Source: Goodfellowiella coeruleoviolacea (GTDB lineage: Bacteria > Actinomycetota > Actinomycetes > Mycobacteriales > Pseudonocardiaceae). Taken from it: DNA of 64,000 bases. Below, piece after piece: positions 28,686 through 37,513 of the stretch. The DNA is taken from contig NZ_JAMTCK010000005.1 of NCBI RefSeq assembly GCF_024171785.1, positions 27,446-91,445 of the forward strand, in the 5' to 3' direction. Under the pieces are notes generated by a model that saw only the letters and a list, made by a program, of their open reading frames with translations, was not told the DNA's origin and made no database searches. Each line of letters begins with the position of its first letter. Position 1 is the first letter of the stretch. The position numbers were made by a program, and so were the translations under genes.

Positions 28686-30952
28686 CGCCGGCCGAGTCGG
28701 GCCGGCGCGCGCTGCTGGTGGCCACCGGCCGCTACACCGATCCCACGTTCGCCAGCCTGCGCGCGCCCGAGGCCGACGTGGCCGCGCTGGCCGAGGTGCT
28801 CGCCGACCCCGCCATCGGTGGCTTCGGCGTGGACGTGCTGCTGGACCGGCCGTCGCACGAGATCCGGGTGCTGGTCAACCGGTTCTTCGGGGACGCGGGG
28901 CGCGACGAGCTGGTCCTGTTCTACGTGTCCGGGCACGGCGTCAAGGACGAGGCCGGCGAGCTGCACTTCGCCACCACCGACACCGACCGCCGGCTGCTGG
29001 CCTCCACCAGCGTGTCCGCCGAGTTCGTGCGGCGGCTGATCGACCAGAGCGCCGCCCGCGCCGTGGTGGTGTGGCTGGACTGCTGCTTCGCCGGCGCGTT
29101 CCCACCGGGGCAGGTGGCCAGGGCGGCCGGCTCGGTGGACGTGCTCAGCCAGCTGACCGCCGGGTCCGGTCGGGGCTGCGCGGTGATGACCGCGTCCACC
29201 GCCGTGCAGTACGCGTTCGAGCACGACACCGCCGAGGTGGCCGGGGTGGCCCAGCCGTCGGTGTTCACCGAGGCGGTCGTGCGGGGCCTGCGCACCGGCG
29301 CGGCCGACCTCGACGCGGACGGCGTCATCGACGCCAGGGAGCTGTACGACTACGTCCACGACCAGGTCAGGGCCGCCACCCCGCAGCAGACCCCGACCCG
29401 CAACGAGCAGGTCACCGGCGAGCTGCACATCGCGCACAGCCCCCGGGGTCCGCGGCTGGACCCCCGGCTGCCCCCGGCCATCCGGCAGGCGCTGCGCAGT
29501 GGTTTCCCGCACTTCCGGCTGGCCGCCGTCGCCGCCGTGGCCGACCTGGCCCGCCAGGGCGACCAGCTCGCCACGCACACCCTGCGCCAGCTCAGCACCG
29601 GCGCCGACCAGGAGCTGGCCCGGGCCGCGGCCGACGCCCTGCGCACCGAGGCACCGCCGCCACCGCCAGCGCCGGCACCACCCGCCGCCCAGCCGGAGCC
29701 GGTGCCGGCGCCGCCCGTCGCCACCGGCGGGTCGACCCCGGGCCGCGCCGCCAGCGCCGGTGGGATGCGCCTGCCGCGTGGCGTGAGCCGGGTGCGGCCA
29801 GCCGCGTCGGCGGTCAAGACCGGCGAGTTCCTGCTGGTGGTGCTGTTGGTCGGGCTGCTGTGGTGGCTGACCGCGCACGCCGACCTGGTCCGCTCGCCGG
29901 GTGGGGTGCTGGTCACCGCCGTGGTGATCCCGGTGGTCCTGCTGGCCGTCATCATCGACCTGGTCCGGTTCCAGCAGCGGCTCGCCGCCGACCAGAGCGT
30001 CATCCTGGTCCGGGCGCGCGCCTCGGCCGTGGCGTTCAGCCCGGACGGCGGCTTGTTCAGCTACGCCGAGGGCGGCGGGGTGACGAGCTGGCGGACCGGG
30101 CCGTGGCGCGTTGTCGGCACCGTACGGGCCGGCGCGCACTCCCGGCCGGACCGGCGCGACCGGGTCACCCGGCTGGCGTTCGGCCCGGACAGCGCGCTGC
30201 TGGCCGCGGTGACCGCACGCGGCGCGGTCACCGTGTGGGAGACCGCGACCTGGCGGCGGGTGGGTGTGGCCGGCGACGACCGGGGTTCCGGTGCCGCGCT
30301 GGCGTTCAGCCCGGACGGCACCAGCCTGGCCGGGGTGGGCCCGGACCAGACGATCGTGCTCTGGTCCACGGCGACCGGTCGAGGCGCGCCGTGGACCGGC
30401 ACCGCCCTGCCCGGCCACCACGCCCCGATCACGTCCCTGGCGTTCCACCCGAGCACCCAGCAGACCCCCGGCAGCGCGGACCTGGTCAGCGCCGATCTGG
30501 TCAGCGCAGACCGGTCCGGCACCATCCGGTGCTGGCGGCTGGACCAGCGGCGGCCCGTCCGGCAGGGGCGGGCGGCCGACGTGGCCGTGCACGACGTGGC
30601 GGTCAGCCCGGACGGCACCTGGCTGGCCACCGCGGCCGCGGACGGCACCGTGTGCGTGCGGGACACCGCGACGCTCACCGCGGTCTGGGCCCGCGCCGCC
30701 GGTGGCGCGCCCGCCACCTCGGTGGTGTTCAGCCCGGACGGCGCGCTGCTGGCCAGCGCGGGCGCCGACGCGGACATCCGCGTCCGGGACGCCGCGACCG
30801 GCCACCTCATCACCACGTTGACCGGGCACCGCGGGCCGGTCAACGCGCTGGCGTTCAGCCCGGACGGGGCGGTGCTGGCCAGTTCCGGCGCCGACCGCAC
30901 GGTCCGGCTCTGGTCCACCGCCGGTCTGGACCACCGCCCGCGACAGGGGTGA
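28667..30952 (+). CDS. Caspase-like protease with membrane segments and WD40 repeats, copy 2
   Basis: 761 residues from the GTG at 28667, which overlaps the end of copy 1 by 19 nt; no nearer start exists before the conserved RRALLVATGRYTDP. His90 (YVSGHGVKDE) and Cys140 (WLDCCFAGAF) form the catalytic dyad. The domain order repeats copy 1: caspase, helical stretch, Pro/Ala linker, two membrane helices (about 387-404 and 414-432) and a WD40 propeller ending GADRTVRLWS. The caspase halves are much closer in sequence than the linkers and propellers, as expected if the propellers diversify for recognition. Confidence 0.87.
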   Translation: MADLGLTPAESGRRALLVATGRYTDPTFASLRAPEADVAALAEVLADPAIGGFGVDVLLDRPSHEIRVLVNRFFGDAGRDELVLFYVSGHGVKDEAGELHFATTDTDRRLLASTSVSAEFVRRLIDQSAARAVVVWLDCCFAGAFPPGQVARAAGSVDVLSQLTAGSGRGCAVMTASTAVQYAFEHDTAEVAGVAQPSVFTEAVVRGLRTGAADLDADGVIDARELYDYVHDQVRAATPQQTPTRNEQVTGELHIAHSPRGPRLDPRLPPAIRQALRSGFPHFRLAAVAAVADLARQGDQLATHTLRQLSTGADQELARAAADALRTEAPPPPPAPAPPAAQPEPVPAPPVATGGSTPGRAASAGGMRLPRGVSRVRPAASAVKTGEFLLVVLLVGLLWWLTAHADLVRSPGGVLVTAVVIPVVLLAVIIDLVRFQQRLAADQSVILVRARASAVAFSPDGGLFSYAEGGGVTSWRTGPWRVVGTVRAGAHSRPDRRDRVTRLAFGPDSALLAAVTARGAVTVWETATWRRVGVAGDDRGSGAALAFSPDGTSLAGVGPDQTIVLWSTATGRGAPWTGTALPGHHAPITSLAFHPSTQQTPGSADLVSADLVSADRSGTIRCWRLDQRRPVRQGRAADVAVHDVAVSPDGTWLATAAADGTVCVRDTATLTAVWARAAGGAPATSVVFSPDGALLASAGADADIRVRDAATGHLITTLTGHRGPVNALAFSPDGAVLASSGADRTVRLWSTAGLDHRPRQG

Positions 30953-30995
30953 GGCGAGTACCGCCGAGTCCACCGCCCCGGCTTCCGCACCGCTC

Positions 30996-31011
30996 TACAC
31001 TTCTGCGCGTG
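30996..31011 (+). promoter_or_regulatory. Leaderless-type promoter: TACACT, 7 nt, GTG
   Basis: TACACT at 30996-31001 ends 7 nt before the DUF1707 GTG, placing the expected transcription start at the start codon. The identical arrangement occurs before deoC at 31707. Confidence 0.6.
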
Positions 31012-31689
31012 AGCGAGCAGCCGGGTCCCGTTGACCCCAGCCAGTTCCGCGCCTCCGACCAGGACCGGGAACGCGTGGCCCAGGCACTGCACCAGGCCAT
31101 GGGCGAGGGCCGGCTGACCCTGGCCGAACTGGACGACCGGCTGCAGCGGGTCTACCAGGCCAAGACCTTCGCCGAGCTGGCGCCGCTCACCAGCGACCTG
31201 CCCGGCCACCAGCTCGCCGTGCCGCACCCGGCCGCGGTCCAGCCGGTGGCCGGCGCCGCCCCGCTGCCCGCCAGCGCGCGGGTCGGCGGCACCCCGGGAC
31301 CGTCCACGTCGATCGCGGTGATGTCCGGCGCGAGCCGCAAGGGCGAGTGGGTGGTGCCGGTCACGCACACGGCCGTGGCGGTGATGGGGGGCGTCGAGAT
31401 CGACCTGACCCACGCGCGGTTCGAGGAGTCCGAGGTCACCATCAACGTGTTCGCGTTCTGGGGCGGGGTGGAGATCACCGTGCCCGAGGACGTGGCCGTG
31501 CGGGTCGACGGGGTCGGCTTCATGGGTGCCTTCGAGGACAACACGATGCGGCGGGGCGGCCAGCCGGCCCCGCCCGGCGCGCCGACCGTGCGGGTCACCG
31601 GCCTGGCCATGATGGCCGGCGTCGAGGTGCGCCGGCCCCGCCGCAAGAAGGTCAGGGGCGGCGGGGACCGCGGGCAGATCGAGGAGTAA
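31009..31689 (+). CDS. DUF1707 protein with LiaF-like C-terminal domain
   Basis: 226 residues. FRASDQDRERVAQALHQAMG and GRLTLAELDDRLQRVYQA form the SHOCT-like DUF1707 domain. The C-terminal half with AVMGGVEIDLTHARF and NVFAFWGGVEITVPED resembles the LiaF/YvqF cell-wall-stress domain. No membrane helix is visible, so it is probably cytoplasmic or membrane-peripheral. The GTG lies 7 nt after TACACT (30996-31001), giving it its own leaderless promoter separate from the caspase operon. Confidence 0.88.
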   Translation: MSEQPGPVDPSQFRASDQDRERVAQALHQAMGEGRLTLAELDDRLQRVYQAKTFAELAPLTSDLPGHQLAVPHPAAVQPVAGAAPLPASARVGGTPGPSTSIAVMSGASRKGEWVVPVTHTAVAVMGGVEIDLTHARFEESEVTINVFAFWGGVEITVPEDVAVRVDGVGFMGAFEDNTMRRGGQPAPPGAPTVRVTGLAMMAGVEVRRPRRKKVRGGGDRGQIEE

Positions 31690-31706
31690 CCGCTCATCCG
31701 CCCGCA

Positions 31707-31722
31707 TACACTCGGGCGCATG
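31707..31722 (+). promoter_or_regulatory. Leaderless-type promoter: TACACT, 7 nt, ATG
   Basis: TACACT at 31707-31712 followed by 7 nt and the deoC ATG at 31720. Same hexamer and spacing as the preceding DUF1707 gene. Confidence 0.6.
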
Positions 31723-32733
31723 GCCGCACCGTCGACAACGTCGTCAGCCGCGTCGCCGGACACCCCCGGCACCGGCCCACTCCCCCCGGCACTCACCGAT
31801 GCCGTGCGCGACGAGGCATCGCTGCGCAGGTTCCTGTTCGGGCTGCCCGGCGTCGACCAGGTGGGCGTGGAACAGCGCGCCGCCGGTCTGGCCACCCGCA
31901 GCATCAAGAAGGCGGCCAAGCTCTGGGCGATCGACACCGCGATCAGCATGGTCGACCTGACCACGCTGGAGGGCGCGGACACCCCCGGCAAGGTGCGCTC
32001 GCTGTGCGCGAAGGCCCGCCGCCCCGACCCGGACTACCCGGACGTGCCCCGGGTGGCCGCCGTGTGCGTGTACCCCGACCTGGTGGAGACCGCCGTCGCC
32101 GAGCTGGCCGGCACCGGGGTGGGGGTGGCCAGCGTGGCCACGGCCTTCCCGTCCGGTCGGGCCAACCGGCGGGTGAAGCTGGCCGACACCGAGCTGGCCG
32201 TGCGGGCCGGCGCCACCGAGGTGGACATGGTGATCGACCGGGGGGCGTTCCTGTCCGGCCGCTACGGCCAGGTGTTCGAGGAGATCCAGGCGGTCAAGGC
32301 GGCCTGCGTCCGCGAGCACGGCCCGGACGCGCACCTGAAGGTGATCCTGGAGACCGGCGAGCTGGCCACCTACGACAACGTGCGCCGGGCGTCCTGGCTG
32401 GCGCTGCTGGCCGGCGGTGACTTCATCAAGACCTCCACCGGCAAGGTGTCGCCGGCCGCGACCCTGCCGGTGACCCACGTGATGCTGCAGGCCGTGCACG
32501 ACTGGCACCGGCTGACCGGGCAGCTGCGCGGGGTCAAGCCCGCCGGCGGCATCCGCACCACCAAGGACGCGGTCCGCTACCTGGTCGCGGTGCACGAGGT
32601 GGCCGGGCCGGAGTGGCTGTCCCCGCACCTGTTCCGGTTCGGGGCGTCCAGTTTGCTCAACGACCTGCTGATGCAGCGGCGGACCCAGTTGGAGGGCCAC
32701 TACAGCGGCCCGGACTACGTGACGGTGGACTGA
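31720..32733 (+). CDS. deoC: Deoxyribose-phosphate aldolase
   Basis: Cleaves 2-deoxyribose-5-phosphate to glyceraldehyde-3-phosphate and acetaldehyde through a Schiff-base lysine. 337 residues: a class I aldolase barrel of the longer DeoC type. The Schiff-base lysine is in FIKTSTGKVSPAATL, and VKPAGGIRTTKDAVRYL holds the second conserved lysine. ATEVDMVIDRGAFLSG and LKVILETGEL are further conserved strands. It heads a three-gene unit with two aldehyde dehydrogenase-family genes, which could dispose of the acetaldehyde. Confidence 0.96.
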   Translation: MAAPSTTSSAASPDTPGTGPLPPALTDAVRDEASLRRFLFGLPGVDQVGVEQRAAGLATRSIKKAAKLWAIDTAISMVDLTTLEGADTPGKVRSLCAKARRPDPDYPDVPRVAAVCVYPDLVETAVAELAGTGVGVASVATAFPSGRANRRVKLADTELAVRAGATEVDMVIDRGAFLSGRYGQVFEEIQAVKAACVREHGPDAHLKVILETGELATYDNVRRASWLALLAGGDFIKTSTGKVSPAATLPVTHVMLQAVHDWHRLTGQLRGVKPAGGIRTTKDAVRYLVAVHEVAGPEWLSPHLFRFGASSLLNDLLMQRRTQLEGHYSGPDYVTVD

Positions 32734-32739
32734 CTCGCA

Positions 32740-34260
32740 ATGACCAACGCCCCTGACGCCAACGACTCCGCGTTGGCCAGCCCCGCCGGCTCGGCCGGCT
32801 CGACGGGTGCCACCGGTGCCCCCGGTTCGTCACCGTGGGAGTACGCCCCGGCGCCGGAGTCCCGGGACATCGCCGGCCTCAAGCCGAACTACTGGATGCT
32901 GGTGGACGGCCAGTTCGTCGAGGGCACCGGCGAGCCGCTGAAGACGGTGAACCCGGCCACCGAGGAGGTGCTCGCCGAGGTGTCCACGGCCGGACCGGCC
33001 GATGTGGACAAGGCGGTCAAGGCGGCCCGGCGCGCCTACGAGCGGGTGTGGGGCAGGATGCCCGGCGCCGAGCGGGCCAAGTACATCTTCCGGATCGCCC
33101 GGCTGATCCAGGAGCGCGCCCGCGAGCTGGCCGTGCTGGAGACCCTGGACAACGGCAAGCCGATCCGCGAGTCGCGGGACGTGGACGTGCCCACGGCCGC
33201 CGCGCACTTCTTCTACCACGCCGGCTGGGCCGACAAGCTCGGCTACGCCGGGTACGGGCCGGACCCGCGCCCGCTGGGCGTGGCCGGCCAGGTGATCCCG
33301 TGGAACTTCCCGCTGCTGATGGCGGCCTGGAAGATCGCGCCCGCGCTGGCCTGCGGCAACACCGTGGTGCTCAAGCCGGCGGAGACCACGCCGCTGACCG
33401 CGCTGGTGCTCGGCGAGATCTGCCAGCAGGCCGACCTGCCGCCGGGCGTGGTCAACATCCTGCCCGGCGCCGGTGACGTGGGCGCGGAGCTGGTCAACCA
33501 CCCCGGCGTGAACAAGGTGGCGTTCACCGGCTCCACCGAGGTCGGCAAGCTGATCCAGCGCTCGGTGGCCGGCACCGGCAAGAAGCTCACCCTGGAGCTG
33601 GGCGGCAAGGCCGCCAACATCGTGTTCGACGACGCGCCGCTGGACCAGGCCGTCGAGGGCATCGTGAACGGCATCTTCTTCAACCAGGGGCACGTCTGCT
33701 GCGCGGGCTCCCGGCTGCTGGTGCAGGAGTCCGTGGCCGAGGAGCTGCTGGACAAGCTGCACCGCCGGGTGGCCACGCTGCGACTGGGCGACCCGCTGGA
33801 CAAGAACACCGACATCGGCGCGATCAACTCGGCCGAGCAGCTGGCCAAGATCACCGAGCTGGCCGCGTCGGGCGAGGCCGAGGGCGCGCGGCGGTGGAGC
33901 AGCCCGTGCGCGTTGCCGGACAAGGGTTTCTTCTTCGCGCCCACGGTGTTCTCCGACGTGCACCAGGCCATGCGCATCGCCCGCGAGGAGATCTTCGGGC
34001 CGGTGCTGTCGGTGCTCACCTTCCGCACCCCGGACGAGGCCGTGGCCAAGGCCAACAACACGCCCTACGGGCTGTCCGCGGGCGTGTGGACCGACAAGGG
34101 CTCGCGCATCCTGTGGCTGGCGCAGCGGATGCGGGCCGGCGTGGTGTGGGCGAACACGTTCAACCGCTTCGATCCCTCCGCCCCGTTCGGCGGCTACCAG
34201 GAGTCGGGCTTCGGCCGGGAGGGCGGCCGGACCGGGTTGGAGGCGTACCTCGATGTCTGA
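32740..34260 (+). CDS. Aldehyde dehydrogenase
   Basis: 506-residue NAD(P)-dependent aldehyde dehydrogenase. PWNFPLLMAAWKIAPALACG is the coenzyme-fold segment, FTGSTEVGKLIQ the nucleotide loop, LELGGKAANIVFDD holds the general-base Glu, and NQGHVCCAGSRLLV has the catalytic Cys. The first 35 residues are a Ser/Gly/Ala-rich tail that other family members lack. Starts 6 nt after deoC with no ribosome site of its own, so translation is probably coupled. Acetaldehyde from DeoC is the likely substrate (inference). Confidence 0.95.
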   Translation: MTNAPDANDSALASPAGSAGSTGATGAPGSSPWEYAPAPESRDIAGLKPNYWMLVDGQFVEGTGEPLKTVNPATEEVLAEVSTAGPADVDKAVKAARRAYERVWGRMPGAERAKYIFRIARLIQERARELAVLETLDNGKPIRESRDVDVPTAAAHFFYHAGWADKLGYAGYGPDPRPLGVAGQVIPWNFPLLMAAWKIAPALACGNTVVLKPAETTPLTALVLGEICQQADLPPGVVNILPGAGDVGAELVNHPGVNKVAFTGSTEVGKLIQRSVAGTGKKLTLELGGKAANIVFDDAPLDQAVEGIVNGIFFNQGHVCCAGSRLLVQESVAEELLDKLHRRVATLRLGDPLDKNTDIGAINSAEQLAKITELAASGEAEGARRWSSPCALPDKGFFFAPTVFSDVHQAMRIAREEIFGPVLSVLTFRTPDEAVAKANNTPYGLSAGVWTDKGSRILWLAQRMRAGVVWANTFNRFDPSAPFGGYQESGFGREGGRTGLEAYLDV

Positions 34261-35119
34261 ACGGATCTCCGTGGCCAAGACCTACAAGCTCTACGTCGGT
34301 GGGGCCTTCCCCCGCTCCGAGTCGGGCCGGGTCTACCCGGTGGCCGACAGCAGGGGCACGTTCCTGGCCAACGCCGCGCTGGCCTCCCGCAAGGACGCCC
34401 GCGACGCGGTCGTCGCGGCCCGCAAGGCGTTCGCCGGCTGGTCGGCGGCCACCGCCTACAACCGGGGCCAGGTGCTCTACCGGGTCGCCGAGCTGCTGGA
34501 GGGGCGGCGCGAGCAGTTCGTGGCCGAGGTGAGCGCGGCCGAGGGCGCCCAGACCAGGCGCGCCCAGTCCATTGTGGACGCCGCGATCGACCGCTGGGTG
34601 TGGTACGCGGGCTGGACCGACAAGCTGGCCGCGGTGCTCGGCTCGGCCAACCCGGTGGCCGGCCCCTACTTCTGCTTCACCACCCCCGAGCCGACCGGCG
34701 TGGTCGCGGTGCTGGCCCCGCAGCGCTCGTCCCTGCTGGGTCTGGTCAGCGCGGTCGCCCCGGTGATCGCCACCGGCAACACCTGCGTGGTGGTGGCCAG
34801 CCAGGACCGCCCGCTGCCGGCGATCACCCTGTCCGAGGTGCTGGCCACCTCCGACGTGCCTGGCGGCGTGGTCAACGTGCTCACCGGCCGCACCGCCGAA
34901 CTGGCGCCGTGGCTGGCCGCGCACGCCGACGTGAACGCGCTGGACCTGACCGGCGCGCCCGAGGCCCAGCGCGTCGAGCTGGAACGCGCCGCCGCCGGCA
35001 CGGTCAAGCGCGTGCTGCGCACCCCCACCACCGAGCCCGACTGGTCGGCCCAGCCCGACCTGGGCCGGCTGCGCGCCTTCGTGGAGGCCAAGACCGTCTG
35101 GCACCCCGTGGGCGTGTGA
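34253..35119 (+). CDS. Half-length aldehyde dehydrogenase-family protein
   Basis: 288 residues, overlapping the previous gene by 8 nt. It aligns with the N-terminal coenzyme-binding half of aldehyde dehydrogenases (KLYVGGAFPRSESGRVYPV, WSAATAYNRGQVLYRVAELL, TGVVAVLAPQRSSLLGLVSA, VVNVLTGRTAELAPWL) but ends before any catalytic-cysteine domain, and no Glu/Cys catalytic motif is present. The reading frame is clean, so it is not a random truncation. It may form a hetero-oligomer with the full-length neighbour (inference). Confidence 0.85.
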   Translation: MSERISVAKTYKLYVGGAFPRSESGRVYPVADSRGTFLANAALASRKDARDAVVAARKAFAGWSAATAYNRGQVLYRVAELLEGRREQFVAEVSAAEGAQTRRAQSIVDAAIDRWVWYAGWTDKLAAVLGSANPVAGPYFCFTTPEPTGVVAVLAPQRSSLLGLVSAVAPVIATGNTCVVVASQDRPLPAITLSEVLATSDVPGGVVNVLTGRTAELAPWLAAHADVNALDLTGAPEAQRVELERAAAGTVKRVLRTPTTEPDWSAQPDLGRLRAFVEAKTVWHPVGV

Positions 35120-35182
35120 TCCCGGCCTGCCGCCCCCTGGCCAGGACTGGTTGGTCAGGGCTGGTCGGCCAGGGCTGGCCGG

Positions 35183-35383
35183 TCAGCGGGTGAGCCGGTC
35201 GCGCTTGAGGACCGTGAGGAAGCGGGCCAGCCCGGCCCTGGCGAAGGTCAGGACCGGGCCGGCCGGGTTCTTGGAGTCGCGCACGGCGACCGCGTCGGCG
35301 GTGAAGGCGAGCTGCACGCAGTTGCCGGTTCCCGTGCTGTGGCTGCTGGTTCGCCACAGCCCCGCCGGGGATGTGGGGGTCAT
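35183..35383 (-). CDS. DUF397 protein
   Basis: 66 residues: WRTSSHSTGTGNCVQLAF, VAVRDSKNPAGPVLTF and a C-terminal FLTVLKRDRL helix are the full DUF397 signature. These small proteins accompany XRE/DUF5753 regulators throughout actinomycetes (the BldB/WhiJ-type pairs), where they modulate differentiation or antibiotic genes. The ATG overlaps the regulator stop by 4 nt (ATGA), so the two are coupled. Confidence 0.93.
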   Translation of the reverse strand: MTPTSPAGLWRTSSHSTGTGNCVQLAFTADAVAVRDSKNPAGPVLTFARAGLARFLTVLKRDRLTR

Positions 35384-36219
35384 GGCAGTTCCTTGATCAC
35401 GTGGCGGATGAGGTCGAGGGAGTCCCTCGGGGACAGCGCCTGGCTCTGCACCGAGGCGATCGCGTGCAGGTAGCTGCGGATCACGCCGTCGCGCTCGTGC
35501 ACCGTCCACGAGGTCACCCCGTCGACGTAGACGGCCTGCGGGTCGCTCTCGTCGGGCCACTGGATGATCACGAACGAGTCGCCGAGCGCGGCGTGCGCGT
35601 CCGCGGTGAACGGCACGACCCGCACGGTGACGTCGTGCTCCTCGGTCACCCGGGTGATGTGCCGCAGCTGGTCGCGCAGCGTGTCCGGGCCGCCGACCTG
35701 CTGGTGGACGGCCGCCTCGCCGAGGAACGCGGTCAGCCGCAGCCCCTCGGCGAGCCGTTTCTGGCGGCGCATCCGCAGCTCCAGGTAGCGGTCCACGTCG
35801 GACACCCGGATGTGCGGTGCGGCCGCGGTGATGACCCGCTCGGCGTAGTCGCGGGTCTGCAGCAGACCGGGCACCAGGTGGCCCTCGTAGGTGCGGATCC
35901 AGGAGGCGTCCGCCTCCAGCTCGATCAACAGCTGCACGGCCTCGGACAGGATGTCCCCGTAGTCCTGCCACCAGCCGGGTTCCTCGGCCTTGCGGCGCAG
36001 CTCGTCCAGCTGGGCGACGGCATCGGCCGGGATCGCCAATTCCGCGACGATTCGGTCCAGTACCCGGGGCGACGGTTTCGCCTTTCCGGTTTCGATCTTC
36101 GACCAGGTGGCCTGGTGGATGCCGATCCGTGCGGCCAACTCGGTGCCGGAAAGGCCGCTGCGCTGCCGGTAGTGGCCCAGTCTGCTGCCCAGCCGACGGC
36201 TCCGCACGGTCGGTCGCAT
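35380..36219 (-). CDS. XRE-type regulator with DUF5753 domain
   Basis: 279 residues. The helix-turn-helix (LGHYRQRSGLSGTELAARIG then IHQATWSKIETGKAKPS) occupies about 10-65, followed by the DUF5753 domain with YEGHLVPGLLQTRDYAERVI and VRVVPFTADAHAALGDSF. This is the WhiJ-like partner of DUF397 proteins. Two adjacent ATGs (36222, 36219) follow AAGGGGG; the second has the better spacing. Targets unknown. Confidence 0.92.
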   Translation of the reverse strand: MRPTVRSRRLGSRLGHYRQRSGLSGTELAARIGIHQATWSKIETGKAKPSPRVLDRIVAELAIPADAVAQLDELRRKAEEPGWWQDYGDILSEAVQLLIELEADASWIRTYEGHLVPGLLQTRDYAERVITAAAPHIRVSDVDRYLELRMRRQKRLAEGLRLTAFLGEAAVHQQVGGPDTLRDQLRHITRVTEEHDVTVRVVPFTADAHAALGDSFVIIQWPDESDPQAVYVDGVTSWTVHERDGVIRSYLHAIASVQSQALSPRDSLDLIRHVIKELP

Positions 36220-36510
36220 CATTCCCCCTTGCGTGTCCAGCACACTTCCCAGCGGCGCACTGTCACCCATTCGACGAATTCCATGCCAGGCATTGCGCCT
36301 GGCATTATGCCTGACATGGTCACGGTTACCGGGACCATTGGCACACGGTAAAACCTCCTGGTCGAGCACGAATCATTCACAGCACCGCGCACAGACGGGT
36401 GCGGGTGGATTTCCGACCTGGCTCGACCGCACCAACCCAGTCAACCGATTCCACGTCGGTCGGCACGGCAGCGGGGAGCGACCAATGTGGTGGAACCTGC
36501 AACGGCCCGC

Positions 36511-36570
36511 CCGGGACAGGGCAACCCAGGGCAGGGCAACCCGGGACAGGGCAACCCGGGGCGGGACGGC
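36511..36570. repeat. 15-bp tandem repeat
   Basis: Four units of CCGGGACAGGGCAAC type at 36511, 36526, 36541 and 36556, the last diverged. The period is a multiple of three and would read GQP-rich if translated, but the stretch lies before the chosen start of the following gene. Confidence 0.75.
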
Positions 36571-36653
36571 GCGAGCTGGGGTCGCCGCCGGGGTGTGGCC
36601 GCCCGGCCGCCGCCCGGCAGACCCGCGAACAGCGCGCTGACGGGGGCCGGCCC

Positions 36654-36887
36654 GTGAACGCGAGCGCGCGGGTCGAGTGGCTGATGTCGAGCTACGACGC
36701 CACCTGGCACGCCTTTCCCGCCGGCCAGCTCACCGACCGGGCACGCACGTTCTACGAGGCGCTGTGCGGCCACAGCGTGCCGAGCGGCCACGTCGAGCAC
36801 ACGGCGCCGCGCGCTTACTGCCCGACCTGCCTGGTCCACTACGGCACCCGGCTGCCCGACGAGCAGCGCTGGCAGTCCAGCACCTGA
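36654..36887 (+). CDS. Small zinc-ribbon-like protein
   Basis: 77 residues from the GTG at 36654, preceded by GGGGG. ALCGHSVPSGHVEHTAPRAY followed by CPTCLVHYG has the Cys/His spacing (C...H...CxxC) of small actinobacterial zinc-ribbon proteins found near XRE/DUF397 genes; WHAF in TWHAFPAG is also typical. The frame is open upstream to 36399 through the 15-bp repeats, so a longer product cannot be excluded. Function unknown. Confidence 0.62.
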   Translation: MNASARVEWLMSSYDATWHAFPAGQLTDRARTFYEALCGHSVPSGHVEHTAPRAYCPTCLVHYGTRLPDEQRWQSST

Positions 36888-36931
36888 CCAGCGGCGCGGC
36901 CCCACCCGCCCGGCCGCGCCAGGGGTTGCGC

Positions 36932-37513
36932 TCAGTTGGTGCGCCAGTCCAGTCGGCCCTCCACGGTGACGTTGGGGTGGCAGTAGTTGACGGTGGTGCG
37001 GTACTCCAGCGCGGTGGCCACCTCGTCGAGCATGACCGTCAGGCTCGGCCACTCCGGTTTGCGCAGCGCGCCCTCCTCGTGGTCGTGCTCCTTGACGCAG
37101 CCGTGCAGTTCGCCCGGTCTCAGATCCACGACGAGGTCGTTGCCGCAGCCGTCGAACGCGATGGGCACGAACGCCGGGTGCCAGCTCCACGCCATCGATC
37201 CGGCCTCCGGCTCGGCCTCCACCGCGCCCCAGTTGTCTCTGGTGATCTTCATCCACATTCGTCTTGCGTCCAGCGCGTCGGCCGCGCTGTACGGGGTGTA
37301 GAACGGCGGCAGCACTTCCGCGAACGCGCGGTCCCGGGTTCCGCCGCACAGCGTCCACCAGGTGCGCAGGTCCACCGGGAGTTCGAATCCCAGTTCCTGT
37401 TGCAGGGCAACGATGTCCTGCTCGGCTGAACCCGCGATCAGTGGTGCGTAGGTTACCGGGGCGTGATCTGCCAACCACTGCACGATCCGTCCCCAGTGCT
37501 CGGCAACGTCCAC
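36932..37513 (-). CDS. SMI1/KNR4 (SUKH) family protein
   Basis: 193 residues. IVALQQELGFELPVDLRTWW, the tryptophan-rich WSWHPAFVPIAFDGCGNDLV and the PEWPSLTVMLDEVATAL helix are characteristic of the SMI1/KNR4 superfamily. Many bacterial members are immunity proteins against secreted polymorphic toxins, but solitary copies like this one are also common and no toxin gene is adjacent. GTG start at 37513. Confidence 0.88.
   Translation of the reverse strand: MDVAEHWGRIVQWLADHAPVTYAPLIAGSAEQDIVALQQELGFELPVDLRTWWTLCGGTRDRAFAEVLPPFYTPYSAADALDARRMWMKITRDNWGAVEAEPEAGSMAWSWHPAFVPIAFDGCGNDLVVDLRPGELHGCVKEHDHEEGALRKPEWPSLTVMLDEVATALEYRTTVNYCHPNVTVEGRLDWRTN

Noticed and set aside
28574..30973. Long minus-strand frame across the second caspase gene
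   Set aside because: Antisense shadow; the plus strand has clear caspase and WD40 motifs, and the minus-strand product is low-complexity.
36399..36653. N-terminal extension of the zinc-ribbon-like protein through the 15-bp repeats
   Set aside because: The extension is low-complexity and lacks a ribosome site; the GTG at 36654 has one. Kept as an alternative only.
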